Part shown: in pieces, positions 1 to 7,983 of the stretch
Numbering within the stretch: position 1 is the first letter of the stretch
Layout of the letters: every line of letters starts with the position of its first letter
From: Succinispira mobilis DSM 6222
GTDB taxonomy: Bacteria > Bacillota > Negativicutes > Acidaminococcales > Succinispiraceae
Assembly (NCBI RefSeq): GCF_000384135.1
Contig: NZ_KB913028.1
Location: forward strand, 616,351 to 680,350
DNA length: 64,000 nt
Direction: 5' to 3'
The notes under the pieces: model-generated
What the model was told of the DNA's origin: nothing
Databases searched by the model: none
The model's input: only the letters and a program-made list of their open reading frames with translations
Position numbers and translations under genes: made by a program

Positions 1-1207
1 GTTAATTCTAGTGGTTGGCGGTTATTAGCGATTTCTCCTAAAAAAGATATTTTGGCGAATGTAAGTGATATTCAGCGCAATACTTTATTGATTTATGTGC
101 TAGCTTTTGTGATCTTATTAGTTGTGATAATTTTCACTATGAAAGTTATGTTAAAACAAATTCCGGATGTATTAACTGGTTTAGATAAAGTTAAAAATGA
201 GGACTTTATTGCCCAATTAGCCGTTAAGTCTAGTGATGAAATTGGTCAAATTGCTGAAGCCTTTAATTCAATGGTTACTAATATCAAAGCTTTATTGCTA
301 AGTGCTAAGGATGTAAATAGTCAAGTTAATGTTTCGGCTACCGAGCTTACTAATATTGCGGAAACAGCCAACGAAATGTCACAAGAAATAAGTAAAGCTA
401 TTGAACAAACTGCTATTGCAACTGGCGAACAAGCTAAAAATCTAGAAGTAGCTTCGATGCATGTTTTTGAGCTTGATAAAAAATTTGAACAAATTTTAGA
501 TAATAGTAGCAAATTAAATGGTGCGGTAAAAGAAGCTGAGGCAAGCAATCGTAATGGTATGGGTGCCGTTGAAGATCTGAAAAACGCAATGATTTGACTA
601 ATCAAGCGTCAAGAGCAATTGAGCAAACTGTAAGACAGCTTTCTGATAAATCAGAGGCAATAAATAGTATTTTAAATACAATTACTTCGATTTCTGGACA
701 AACTAATCTATTGGCGTTAAATGCTAGTATTGAGGCAGCAAGAGCGGAAGAGGGTTTGCGGTTGTTGCCAACGAAATTCGCACCTTGGCAGAGGCTTCGG
801 CGAGTTCCACAAATGATATTAAAAATATCATTGCTTCCATTCAAGAAGAAGTTTCTATTTCAGTAAACAAGGCAGTAGAAACTTGCGAGATTATTGAAGC
901 TCAAAATAAAAGTGTGGAAGATGTTAATATTGTTTTTAGTACAATTTATGAAAAGATTAATAGCATGGATGAACAAATTGAAGCGACTACGCAGCTAATA
1001 AATGAGCTTAGTAACTCTAAAGATGTGATTGTGGATAATATTACCAATGTATCTGCAGTGGCTGAAGAAAATGCAGCTTCAGCGGAAGAAGTTACGGCGA
1101 CTTTAAATGAGCAAGCCAATACTTTTAATAAAGTGTATGAACGTGTTGTGGAGTTAGAAAAATTGGCAAAAGATTTGGATCAAGATATTAATAAGTTTAG
1201 ATTTTAA
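1..1207 (+). pseudogene. methyl-accepting chemotaxis protein, 5'-truncated by window and frameshifted
   Basis: Transmembrane chemoreceptor that would signal to CheA/CheW. Frame 1 is open from base 1 to a stop at 595-597 and encodes the end of a periplasmic sensor domain, a membrane segment (about bases 85-145), HAMP and the start of the signalling coiled coil. The coil continues in frame 3 (about 594-740, with the [15 protein letters not shown] hairpin tip) and then in frame 2 (about 745-1207, from [16 protein letters not shown]). A few bases are missing near 590 and the usual GE(A/Q) codons of the tip are deleted near 748. Two indels make a functional product unlikely. Sequencing error is possible, but other receptors in the window are broken in the same way. 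Confidence 0.85.
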
Positions 1208-1222
1208 TTAATACTTAAAGTT

Positions 1223-1300
1223 AAACAGCAACTAAGCGTGGTAAGAAAATCTAGTAAAAATTAACTAGAAAATAAACCAGTTTAGTTGCTGTTTTTGTGT
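1223..1300 (+). terminator. intrinsic terminator after chemoreceptor remnant
   Basis: Thirteen-base arms (aaacagcaactaa at 1223-1235 and its complement at 1282-1294) flank a long loop, and T-rich sequence follows. The 46-base loop is unusually long. Confidence 0.6.
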
Positions 1301-1346
1301 ATTTTCTACTAGTGAATAAATAATAGCTAGTCCTAGTAGATTAAAT

Positions 1347-1685
1347 TTATTTACTTTCCTTTTGAGAATAGATTTTTGCCCATTCGCACATTGAATTAAT
1401 AATCGGCAGTAGCGTTTGACCTTTTTCGGTTAAAGAATATTCTACTTTTGGAGGGATTTGTTGATATTCTTTGCGGTTAAGTAATTTTTCTGCTTCTAGT
1501 TCTTTTAACTGTTGACTTAGCATTTTATGGGTTATGCCAACTAGTTTACGTTTTAGTTCGCCATAACGTAGGAGTTGGTGTTCAAACAACATGTAAATTA
1601 TTAACCATTTCCATTTGCCGCCCAAAATAGAGAGGGTATAGACAACTGGGCAATTGAGATTTAATTCTTTTTTTTCTTTGCTCAT
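1347..1685 (-). CDS. HxlR-family winged-helix transcriptional regulator
   Basis: DNA-binding regulator of 112 aa, a normal HxlR length. The N-terminus has the CPVVYTLSILGGKWKW pattern with the family cysteine near residue 12. The recognition region (ITHKMLSQQLKELEAEKLL) and the wing (PPKVEYSLTEKG) follow. HxlR proteins often sense redox or electrophile stress and control an adjacent oxidoreductase. It is divergent from the flavodoxin-like reductase at 1813, with about 127 bases between them, so autoregulation and control of that gene is the natural inference. The Shine-Dalgarno is TAGGAGA just upstream of the ATG on the minus strand. Confidence 0.9.
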   Translation of the reverse strand: MSKEKKELNLNCPVVYTLSILGGKWKWLIIYMLFEHQLLRYGELKRKLVGITHKMLSQQLKELEAEKLLNRKEYQQIPPKVEYSLTEKGQTLLPIINSMCEWAKIYSQKESK

Positions 1686-1699
1686 AGACTCTCCTAAAA

Positions 1700-1731
1700 G
1701 TTAGTATGCTATATAAAAGATAGTATCTAAC
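1700..1731. promoter_or_regulatory. imperfect inverted repeat, candidate HxlR operator
   Basis: Arms beginning gttag and ending ctaac, with inner TA.CTAT similarity, span 1700-1731 in the divergent HxlR/flavodoxin intergenic region, right beside the regulator's start. Position and symmetry suggest an operator; binding is inferred. Confidence 0.4.
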
Positions 1732-1812
1732 GAAAAAGTGCATACTTTAATATTTAGAGAATAACACATATAATGAAAAAATACAAACATTAAAATTTGA
1801 GGAGGGCAAATA

Positions 1813-2439
1813 ATGAAAGTAGTAGCATTTAATGGTAGTCCGCGCAAAGAAGGGAATACTTATCAAGCAATTAAGCTGGTGGCAACAGAGTTAAATGCAG
1901 CAGGAATTGAAGTAGAAATTATCCAAGTAGGAAATAAAGTTATTCGGGGTTGTTTAGCTTGCGGAGCTTGTTCGCGCAATAAAGATGAAAAATGTGTAAT
2001 TGCTAATGATGAGGTTAATGAGTGGATTCAAAAAATCAAACAGGCAGACGGCATAATTTTAGGTTCACCCGTACATTATGCAGCGATAGCGGGGACGATG
2101 AAGTGCTTTTTAGATCGGGCTTTTTATGTAGGGGCTAATATTTTTAAACGCAAAGTTGGGGCAAGCGTAGTAGCCGTGCGCCGTTCTGGAGGCGTAAATG
2201 CTTTTAATCAACTAAATAATTATCTTAATTATGCGGAGATGTTAATGCCGAGTAGCAATTATTGGAATGTTATTCATGGTACAAAACCTGGCGATGCAGG
2301 GCAAGACGAAGAAGGTAAGCAGATTATGCGAGTGTTAGGGAAAAATATGGCTTGGCTACTTAAGATGGCGGAGCAAAGTAAAACACAAGTTTTAGAGCCT
2401 GAGCAGGAAAATAAAATTTATACAAACTTTATTAGGTAA
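1813..2439 (+). CDS. flavodoxin-fold NAD(P)H-dependent FMN reductase / iron-sulfur flavoprotein-like
   Basis: Cytoplasmic FMN oxidoreductase of 208 aa. The phosphate-binding loop FNGSPRKEGNTYQA lies at residues 5-18 and GCLACGACSRNKDEKC near residues 47-62 is the cysteine cluster seen in the iron-sulfur flavoprotein/NADPH-dependent FMN reductase group. GSPVHYAAIAGTMKCFLDR near residues 77-95 is the second flavin contact. A strong Shine-Dalgarno (gaggaggg) precedes the ATG. It is divergent from the HxlR regulator, so it is probably induced by whatever that regulator senses. The substrate cannot be told from sequence. Confidence 0.88.
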   Translation: MKVVAFNGSPRKEGNTYQAIKLVATELNAAGIEVEIIQVGNKVIRGCLACGACSRNKDEKCVIANDEVNEWIQKIKQADGIILGSPVHYAAIAGTMKCFLDRAFYVGANIFKRKVGASVVAVRRSGGVNAFNQLNNYLNYAEMLMPSSNYWNVIHGTKPGDAGQDEEGKQIMRVLGKNMAWLLKMAEQSKTQVLEPEQENKIYTNFIR

Positions 2440-2469
2440 ATAAGACAAATAGAATTTATTAGTAAAAAT

Positions 2470-2500
2470 AAAAAGCTAGGTTAAGAAACCTAGCTTTTTT
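2470..2500 (+). terminator. intrinsic terminator
   Basis: A perfect hairpin (aaaagctaggtt, loop aaga, aacctagctttt) is followed by T residues, just after the flavodoxin-like gene. Confidence 0.9.
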
Positions 2501-2543
2501 ACGATAAACATAGTATAAATAAATTTACTGTGGGGTGATTAGG

Positions 2544-3011
2544 TTGATTCAAAATGTAAATAGTAGCGTTAATACTGTGTTTTCAGGAACTGCAAATAAA
2601 CAGAAAACAGTTCCGGTGCAGGCAACTAACTTTGGTAGCTATTTGAAGACGGAAGAAAAAGCAAGTGAGCCAGCTGTATATAAATTTCCTGAAGAAAATT
2701 CTGGAGAAACAGCAGGGAAAAAGGCCGAAGAAAAAAGTAAAAAAACAATTTGGTCACAGGTTGAGGGCAATTATTATTGCACCTATATGATAGATGCCAA
2801 GGGTAATAAAATTTTACTAAGCCAGGTGCCAGTAGATGTAGCACAGCTTAACAAGACAGACAATATGGCAACTTTGGCAAGCGGTATTACGGCAAATCAA
2901 GCTAACGAACAAAATGGTGTAAATAGTGAGAACACCAAAAACACTTTAGAGTTAATTAAGTCCGTAGTGGGAATTCCAAATGAAATTGACACTAAAAAAG
3001 AACTGAAATAA
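2544..3011 (+). CDS. hypothetical protein
   Basis: Unrecognised, about 155 aa, hydrophilic and rich in Lys, Glu, Asn and Gln, with no signal peptide or membrane segment. The longest frame opens at a GTG at 2535, but ggggtg at 2532-2537 is well spaced for a TTG at 2544, so I chose the TTG. The middle holds a charged Lys/Glu stretch and then a more structured segment (IWSQVEGNYYCTYMIDAKGNKILLSQVP). It is flanked by terminators on both sides and so is monocistronic. No function assigned. Confidence 0.6.
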   Translation: MIQNVNSSVNTVFSGTANKQKTVPVQATNFGSYLKTEEKASEPAVYKFPEENSGETAGKKAEEKSKKTIWSQVEGNYYCTYMIDAKGNKILLSQVPVDVAQLNKTDNMATLASGITANQANEQNGVNSENTKNTLELIKSVVGIPNEIDTKKELK

Positions 3012-3015
3012 AACT

Positions 3016-3050
3016 AAAACCGACTATAATGAAAAAATATAGTCGGTTTT
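3016..3050 (+). terminator. intrinsic terminator
   Basis: Thirteen-base arms (aaaaccgactata and its complement) around a short A-rich loop, ending in TTTT, directly after the hypothetical gene. Confidence 0.88.
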
Positions 3051-3151
3051 GTGCTATAATATAGCTAATTTTACAATTTTATCAGAGCGTAAAGCACAAA
3101 GGGCGAGTAATGAAAAAGTTCAAAGTGCAGAATTTAGAGGGGGAACGATTT

Positions 3152-4279
3152 ATGACATTTAACTTAGATACCTATTTGCAAGAACTAGAAAAACTGGTAA
3201 ACATTGATAGTGGATCAAAATGTCTAGCTGGAGTTGAAAGAGTTGGCGAATATTTTGCAGATAAATTTAAAACTTTAGGCTGGAAAATAACTAGACATAA
3301 TTTTGATCAAACTATTGCGCCTTGTTTTGAAATAAGCAATACTGATAAAGAAGCATATGATGTGTTACTTTTAGGTCATATTGATACTGTTTTTCCAGCG
3401 GGGACTGTGCAAGAACGACCTTTTATAATTAAAGATAAGCGTGCATATGGTCCAGGGGTTATTGATATGAAGTCTTGTATACTCTCAACTTATTACGCGC
3501 TGGAACAATTGCAGGCAGAGGGGAAGCTGCAAGACAAAGCAATATGCTTGATTTTAAATAGTGAAGAAGAGGTAGGTTCTAATTTTACCCAGACTTGGAT
3601 TGAAACTTTAGCAGCAAAAAGTCGTTATGTATTGGTAATTGAATCAGCACGTGTAAATGGGGATTTGGTTTTAAGCCGTAAGGGTTTAGGCAGATATGAT
3701 CTAGAGTTTAAAGGAGTGTCTGCACACGCAGGTGTTGCACCAGAAAATGGAATTAGTGCTATTGGTGAATTAGCCTATTGGATTACGCAACTACATAGTT
3801 TAACAGATATTGCGGCAGGGCTCACGGTAAATGTAGGTGTTGTTTCTGGTGGAACAGCTGCTAATGTTATTGCTGAACAAGCTAAAGCAGAAGTTGATTT
3901 TCGCTATGTAAATCCTCAACAAATAGAGCAAATAGAAAGAAAGCTTAAAGAGTTGATTGCCCACTCACAACAAACAGGGGTGAAAGTAATTATCCAAGGA
4001 GGAGCTAATCGTCCGCCGATGATACCGAACGAGAAAACTAAAGTTTTATGTGCTTTGACGGAAAAAATTGGTCAAGAGGTAGGAGTTGAAGTAAATTGGG
4101 CAGCTACTGGTGGTGGCTCAGATGGCAATTTTACTGCGGCAATTGGTATTCCTACTATTGATGGATTAGGACCAGTTGGTGGTGGTGCACATAGTGCGAC
4201 AGAGTATTTGGAAATTGAATCTATTGAAAAGCGCCTACTGTTATTAAAAAAACTTATAGAAAGAGCACCGCAATTATAG
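3152..4279 (+). CDS. M20-family zinc metallopeptidase, glutamate carboxypeptidase-like
   Basis: Predicted cytoplasmic two-zinc carboxypeptidase of the CPG2/ArgE/DapE superfamily, about 375 aa. Visible M20 marks are LLLGHIDTVFP (zinc His and catalytic Asp), YGPGVIDMKS (bridging Asp), NSEEEVGS (catalytic Glu plus zinc Glu), the VIESAR zinc-ligand region, the dimerisation lid (SAHAGVAPENG) and the C-terminal zinc His in GGGAHSATEY. The frame opens at 3110, but the ATG at 3152 has agaggggga about 8 bases upstream and its product starts like typical family members. It may trim C-terminal glutamate or other residues from peptides or folates; the exact substrate is unknown. A TATAAT-like box lies near 3055. 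Confidence 0.85.
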   Translation: MTFNLDTYLQELEKLVNIDSGSKCLAGVERVGEYFADKFKTLGWKITRHNFDQTIAPCFEISNTDKEAYDVLLLGHIDTVFPAGTVQERPFIIKDKRAYGPGVIDMKSCILSTYYALEQLQAEGKLQDKAICLILNSEEEVGSNFTQTWIETLAAKSRYVLVIESARVNGDLVLSRKGLGRYDLEFKGVSAHAGVAPENGISAIGELAYWITQLHSLTDIAAGLTVNVGVVSGGTAANVIAEQAKAEVDFRYVNPQQIEQIERKLKELIAHSQQTGVKVIIQGGANRPPMIPNEKTKVLCALTEKIGQEVGVEVNWAATGGGSDGNFTAAIGIPTIDGLGPVGGGAHSATEYLEIESIEKRLLLLKKLIERAPQL

Positions 4280-4388
4280 AGTTTAGTAATAAAAGTAGTA
4301 AATAAATTAAGTTAAATTAGAAATTAACTATATATTTTCGACTAAATTCCTGCTAAAATTATAGTATAACAAGTAAGGGGGAAACAAA

Positions 4389-4778
4389 GTGCGTTATCAG
4401 TATAAACAAATGCAACAACAACAAATGCAAGCTAATTCTAGAGCATTAATTAAAGCAGACAATAAATTATTTAGAGTGCAAAATCCTATTCGCAATGAAT
4501 TAACAACTGCTATTTTATTTTTATTTAAATTTCATTTAAAAAATAGCATAAAGAAAACGATGGCAAAACATCCACAAGCGAATATAATTTTTGATAGAGT
4601 AGGTGGCTCTTGGTGGAAACCAGAATTTCACATTGTGGTAGGTGGTAAGACGAAAAAAATTGTTGATGCGGCAACAGAAACTTTGCAGTTTAATTTGAAC
4701 CGTGGTAAGAAGAAAGATGAAAAAGACAATAGCAAAACTGCCAAAGATGAAAAAAAACCAGCTAACAATAAAAAATAA
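4389..4778 (+). CDS. hypothetical lysine-rich protein
   Basis: Unrecognised, 129 aa. It begins at a GTG with taaggggg upstream. The first 20 residues are Gln/Met rich. A central part (FDRVGGSWWKPEFHIVVGGKTKKIVDAATETLQF) looks folded. The tail from about residue 105 is almost entirely Lys, Asp, Glu and Asn and is probably disordered. There is no signal peptide. The basic tail could bind nucleic acid, which is only a guess. Confidence 0.6.
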   Translation: MRYQYKQMQQQQMQANSRALIKADNKLFRVQNPIRNELTTAILFLFKFHLKNSIKKTMAKHPQANIIFDRVGGSWWKPEFHIVVGGKTKKIVDAATETLQFNLNRGKKKDEKDNSKTAKDEKKPANNKK

Positions 4779-5144
4779 CTTCAGTTTTAAAAGTGTGCGC
4801 AAATTGAACTGCTTTCTATAAGTTAGAACCAAATCTAACTTGTAGAGGGCAGCACAAATAAAAAAGCGACGCTTTTTTTTATTTTGTATTTAGATTATTT
4901 AAGAAATAGGAAAAAAGTACGATAGAATAGTTAAATTAGCCGATTAAGTCCTTAAAGGGAATATATGTGCAACAGTAGGTTAATCATATGAATAAAAGGG
5001 GTTGCTCCGACTTTAGGCTGAAGTTTGGATTGTTTATAAAAATTTGGATGTGTGAAAAATTTTTTACAAAATTTTTATATATGGTCCTATATTTTTCAAA
5101 AAGTGGTATAATAGTACTAAAAAAAGAGGAAGGAAGTTTTGAAG
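4779..5144 (+). other. intergenic region, 366 bases
   Basis: No gene seen. It has an inverted repeat ataagttaga/tctaacttgt at about 4818-4843 and a small GC hairpin with a T-run at 4862-4876, which together probably terminate the upstream gene. A perfect TATAAT at 5107-5112 likely serves the next gene, but I see no good -35 box at the usual distance, so an activator or another sigma factor may be involved. Confidence 0.5.
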
Positions 5145-5831
5145 ATGGCACAAATTAATGATGTTTTATCAAGTAGCACCATGTCCTCAATGTATACTTC
5201 TGCACTTCAAAGTGCAAAGGCTAAAAAAGAAGAAGAGTTAAAGGCACAGCAAGAAAATCCAGCAGCTAATGCCGTAAATATAGTTTCCACAGCTAATGTC
5301 GAGGCTGATAAAGAAGTAGCTGAAGCTGAAAAAAAAGATGCTGTAGGGCCAGCTTATTCAGTAGAACTTAGTAAGGCGGGAATTCTTTTAAGTGAAGCGA
5401 GTGCGGCAACTGCAGCTCAAGCTACAACTGTAGTTACAGATGTTAAAGAAACAGCAACTGATGTTGAAGTTAAAGCAGCTGTAAACAAAATAGCGGGAGC
5501 TGTTTCTGGCGAAAAATCAGTAGGAGCAGCACCAACTGGAGCGCCGCCAGCAGGAGCGCCTCCAGCAGGTAAACCGCCAACAACTAGTAGTACTGAAGAA
5601 GATGAAAGTTCAGAATCCAGCTCTAGTTTAGCACAATATACGGAGGCACAGTTGCAAGAGATGCTTAGCAATGGTGAGATTAGTCAAGCAGCGTATGTTG
5701 CAGAAATTGCCCAACGCAAAGCTAGTGATGAGAAGGTTGTTCTAGACCTTCAAAAACAAGAAGTAGAAGAACCCAAAGAAGCTGCAAACAGCGATGATAT
5801 TGTAAATAAAAAACAAGAAGCACAACTTTAA
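5145..5831 (+). CDS. hypothetical Ala/Glu-rich protein with Pro-Gly repeat
   Basis: Unrecognised, 228 aa. The frame opens at a TTG at 5139, but ggaag at 5132-5136 fits the ATG at 5145 (MAQINDVLSSS) better. The composition is Ala, Glu, Lys, Val and Ser. Around residues 126-142 there is a short GAPPAGAPPAGKPP-type repeat followed by a Ser/Glu stretch. A C-terminal segment (YTEAQLQEMLSNGEISQAAYVAEIAQRK) resembles a SHOCT-like helical pair. There is no signal peptide, so a cytoplasmic, largely disordered protein is likely. Function unknown. Confidence 0.6.
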   Translation: MAQINDVLSSSTMSSMYTSALQSAKAKKEEELKAQQENPAANAVNIVSTANVEADKEVAEAEKKDAVGPAYSVELSKAGILLSEASAATAAQATTVVTDVKETATDVEVKAAVNKIAGAVSGEKSVGAAPTGAPPAGAPPAGKPPTTSSTEEDESSESSSSLAQYTEAQLQEMLSNGEISQAAYVAEIAQRKASDEKVVLDLQKQEVEEPKEAANSDDIVNKKQEAQL

Positions 5832-5873
5832 TTTAGCTTTAGGGCTTTAAGGGAAAAAATCGATTAAATAGGC

Positions 5874-5902
5874 TTGACTATATAAAGTAGTTTAGTTATA
5901 AT
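5874..5902 (+). promoter_or_regulatory. sigma-A type promoter of the malY-like leader
   Basis: TTGACT at 5874-5879, a 17-base spacer, and TATAAT at 5897-5902. This near-consensus promoter puts the transcription start near 5909, about 110 bases before the start codon at 6020. Confidence 0.85.
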
Positions 5903-5907
5903 ATATG

Positions 5908-5992
5908 AAATATCAATTAGAATTGAAAAACAGATAATTGCCGATCAGAAATCTGAAGGCCTAGTTTCTAAGTAGAAACTAGGCCTTTTTTT
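5908..5992 (+). ncRNA. structured leader RNA ending in an intrinsic terminator, upstream of malY-like gene
   Basis: The predicted transcript holds a small hairpin (caat/attg near 5914-5925), a second pairing cagat/atctg (about 5931-5955) and a perfect 14-base terminator stem with T7 at 5956-5992. The terminator lies after the promoter and before the gene, so the leader is either a cis-acting attenuator or a short separate RNA. It matches no riboswitch class I recognise. Confidence 0.55.
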
Positions 5993-6019
5993 ATAAAAAT
6001 TTAAAAAGGTGGAAATAAC

Positions 6020-7207
6020 ATGGATAATAATGCAGATAATTTTGAAGTGGTTATCAATAGGCGAGGAACTGGTAGTAGAAAATGGGATGATGTTGCTGCA
6101 GTATTTGGTAATGATAAAGTGTTACCACTTTGGATTGCAGATATGGATTTTGCTGCACCTAGCAATGCAGTAGAGAAAATCATAGAGCGAGCAAAGCATC
6201 CGATATATGCCTATAATAATAATGATTTGGAATTTGTAGAAGCAATTGTAAATTGGACAAAAAACAGGCATAATTGGGATATTAAAAATGAATGGATTGT
6301 CCAAACTCCAGGAGTGGTACCCGCAATAGTTATGTCAATTTTGGCATTGTCTAAGGAAAATGAAGGTGTTATTATTCAGACACCAGTATATCCACCGTTT
6401 TTTGCGGCTATCGAAGATAATAAACGGGTAGTGGTTAAAAATGAACTTGTTTTTAATAAGGGGCGTTATGAAATTAACTTTGTGGATTTAGAAGAAAAGT
6501 TTGCAGATAAAAACAACAGAATATTTTTATTGTGCAGTCCACATAATCCAGTTGGACGAGTATGGACAAAAAGTGAACTAGAAAAAATAAATAAATTGGC
6601 AATAAAATATAACATTCAAGTACTATCTGATGAAATCCATAGTGATATTGTATATGAAGGGCACAAACACACAGTTTTTGCATCTTTAGCTAAAGCTGAG
6701 AACAGTGAAGTTGTTACTTTTATGGCTGCAAGCAAAACCTTTAATATTGCCGGGTTGAATACATCGTATGTTATTATCCCTTGTGGATATAAGCGGGAAC
6801 TTATTAGAGGGCAGATTAATCGTTTGCATATAAACAGGAATAATATTTTTGGTGTACTAGCCACAAAAGAAGTCTATAAGTCAGGAGAAGAATGGCTGAA
6901 AAATTTATTATTGTATTTAGAAAAAAATGCCGATACACTAGTGGAATTTATAGAGACACGTTTACCGAAAATAAAAGTTGTAAAGCCCGAAGGGACTTTT
7001 TTAGCGTGGTTAGATTTCAGTGCATATTTTGATAGAAGTGATGAACTAAATAAATTTCTAATAGAAAAAGCAAACCTGGGACTAAATTCAGGCATATCTT
7101 TTGGTGAACAGGGGGAGTGTTTTGCAAGGCTTAATTTTGCGACTTCGAGAAATATTTTATTAGAAGCGTTACTTCAGTTAGAAGAGGCACTCAAAATAAT
7201 TGATTAA
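6020..7207 (+). CDS. MalY/PatB-family PLP enzyme (cystathionine beta-lyase / C-S lyase)
   Basis: Fold-type I PLP enzyme of 395 aa, the normal length. MalY/PatB proteins cleave C-S bonds of cystathionine or cysteine conjugates, giving homocysteine or thiols, pyruvate and ammonia. Visible marks are WIADMDFAAP near residues 39-48, typical of this subfamily, LLCSPHNPVGRVW near 170-182, LSDEIHSDIVYEGH near 202-215 with the PLP-contacting Asp, and AASKTFNIAGLN near 237-248 with the Schiff-base lysine. The Shine-Dalgarno aaggtgg precedes the ATG. A promoter and attenuator-like leader precede the gene. It starts a sulfur-rich stretch, which supports a role in methionine or cysteine metabolism. Confidence 0.88.
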   Translation: MDNNADNFEVVINRRGTGSRKWDDVAAVFGNDKVLPLWIADMDFAAPSNAVEKIIERAKHPIYAYNNNDLEFVEAIVNWTKNRHNWDIKNEWIVQTPGVVPAIVMSILALSKENEGVIIQTPVYPPFFAAIEDNKRVVVKNELVFNKGRYEINFVDLEEKFADKNNRIFLLCSPHNPVGRVWTKSELEKINKLAIKYNIQVLSDEIHSDIVYEGHKHTVFASLAKAENSEVVTFMAASKTFNIAGLNTSYVIIPCGYKRELIRGQINRLHINRNNIFGVLATKEVYKSGEEWLKNLLLYLEKNADTLVEFIETRLPKIKVVKPEGTFLAWLDFSAYFDRSDELNKFLIEKANLGLNSGISFGEQGECFARLNFATSRNILLEALLQLEEALKIID

Positions 7208-7331
7208 AAATACAAAAAAAATGGGGGGATTTGAACGAAAATGCACTATAATAATTAATTTCAAGTTAAACTATTGCATAACAACCTACTATCTAGTATG
7301 ATATCTTTAATAAACTGGAAGAGGTGAGCGT

Positions 7332-7784
7332 ATGATTTATCGGAAACCGACATTTAAAGATGTAGAAGCAATGTTTGAACTTGTTAATAATTATGCAGAA
7401 CAAGGGTTAATGTTAGGGCGCTCGCGAAATGTATTATATGAATCTTTGCGTGATTTTATTGTCGCGGAAGAAAATGGTGAAATTGTCGGTATGGGCGCGC
7501 TATATTTGATGTGGAATGAATTAGCCGAAATTCGTGCTATGGCGATTGCTCCACAAGTCACTAAATCAGGAATTGGTAGAAATATTGTTCAGGCTTTGAT
7601 TGAAGAAGCTAAAAATTTAGGTGTAACTACAGTATTTGCGTTAACTTATCAACCAGATTTTTTTAAAAAACAAGGGTTTACGGAATTACCTAAGGAAGAA
7701 TTGCCCCATAAGGTTTGGAAAGAATGTATCAATTGCACCAAATTTCCTAATTGTGACGAAATAGCCTTAAGTATAAAAATCTAA
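7332..7784 (+). CDS. GNAT acetyltransferase, short ArgA-like N-acetylglutamate synthase
   Basis: GNAT protein of 150 aa. A GNAT core is visible: FIVAEENGEIVGMGALYL (strands 2-3), IRAMAIAPQVTKSGIGRNIVQALI (acetyl-CoA loop, Q/RxxGxG/A type) and VFALTYQPDFFKKQGF. The tail KVWKECINCTKFPNCDEIAL, with three cysteines, is the pattern I associate with stand-alone short ArgA enzymes that acetylate glutamate or glutamine for arginine synthesis, and the length fits. No arginine genes are adjacent, so the assignment rests on the protein alone. The Shine-Dalgarno gaggtgag precedes the ATG. Confidence 0.72.
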   Translation: MIYRKPTFKDVEAMFELVNNYAEQGLMLGRSRNVLYESLRDFIVAEENGEIVGMGALYLMWNELAEIRAMAIAPQVTKSGIGRNIVQALIEEAKNLGVTTVFALTYQPDFFKKQGFTELPKEELPHKVWKECINCTKFPNCDEIALSIKI

Positions 7785-7850
7785 GATTGTTTTTAGTTAG
7801 CTGGGAAGAGGATTGAAAAAGTTAATAGCTATTTTATAAAAGCTGATTGG

Positions 7851-7907
7851 AAGACCAAAGGCATTTTAATTTTCAAGGGGAAATTATTTGCTGTTGGTCT
7901 TTTTTTG
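7851..7907 (+). terminator. intrinsic terminator
   Basis: aagaccaa at 7851-7858 pairs with ttggtctt at 7894-7901, followed by a T-run. The loop of about 35 bases is long. Confidence 0.65.
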
Positions 7908-7983
7908 TTTAATTGCATAAGCTAAAGATCACAGTTGATGTGTTTACTGCAAATTTAAAGAAATAATAAGAGGAGATAATTAT

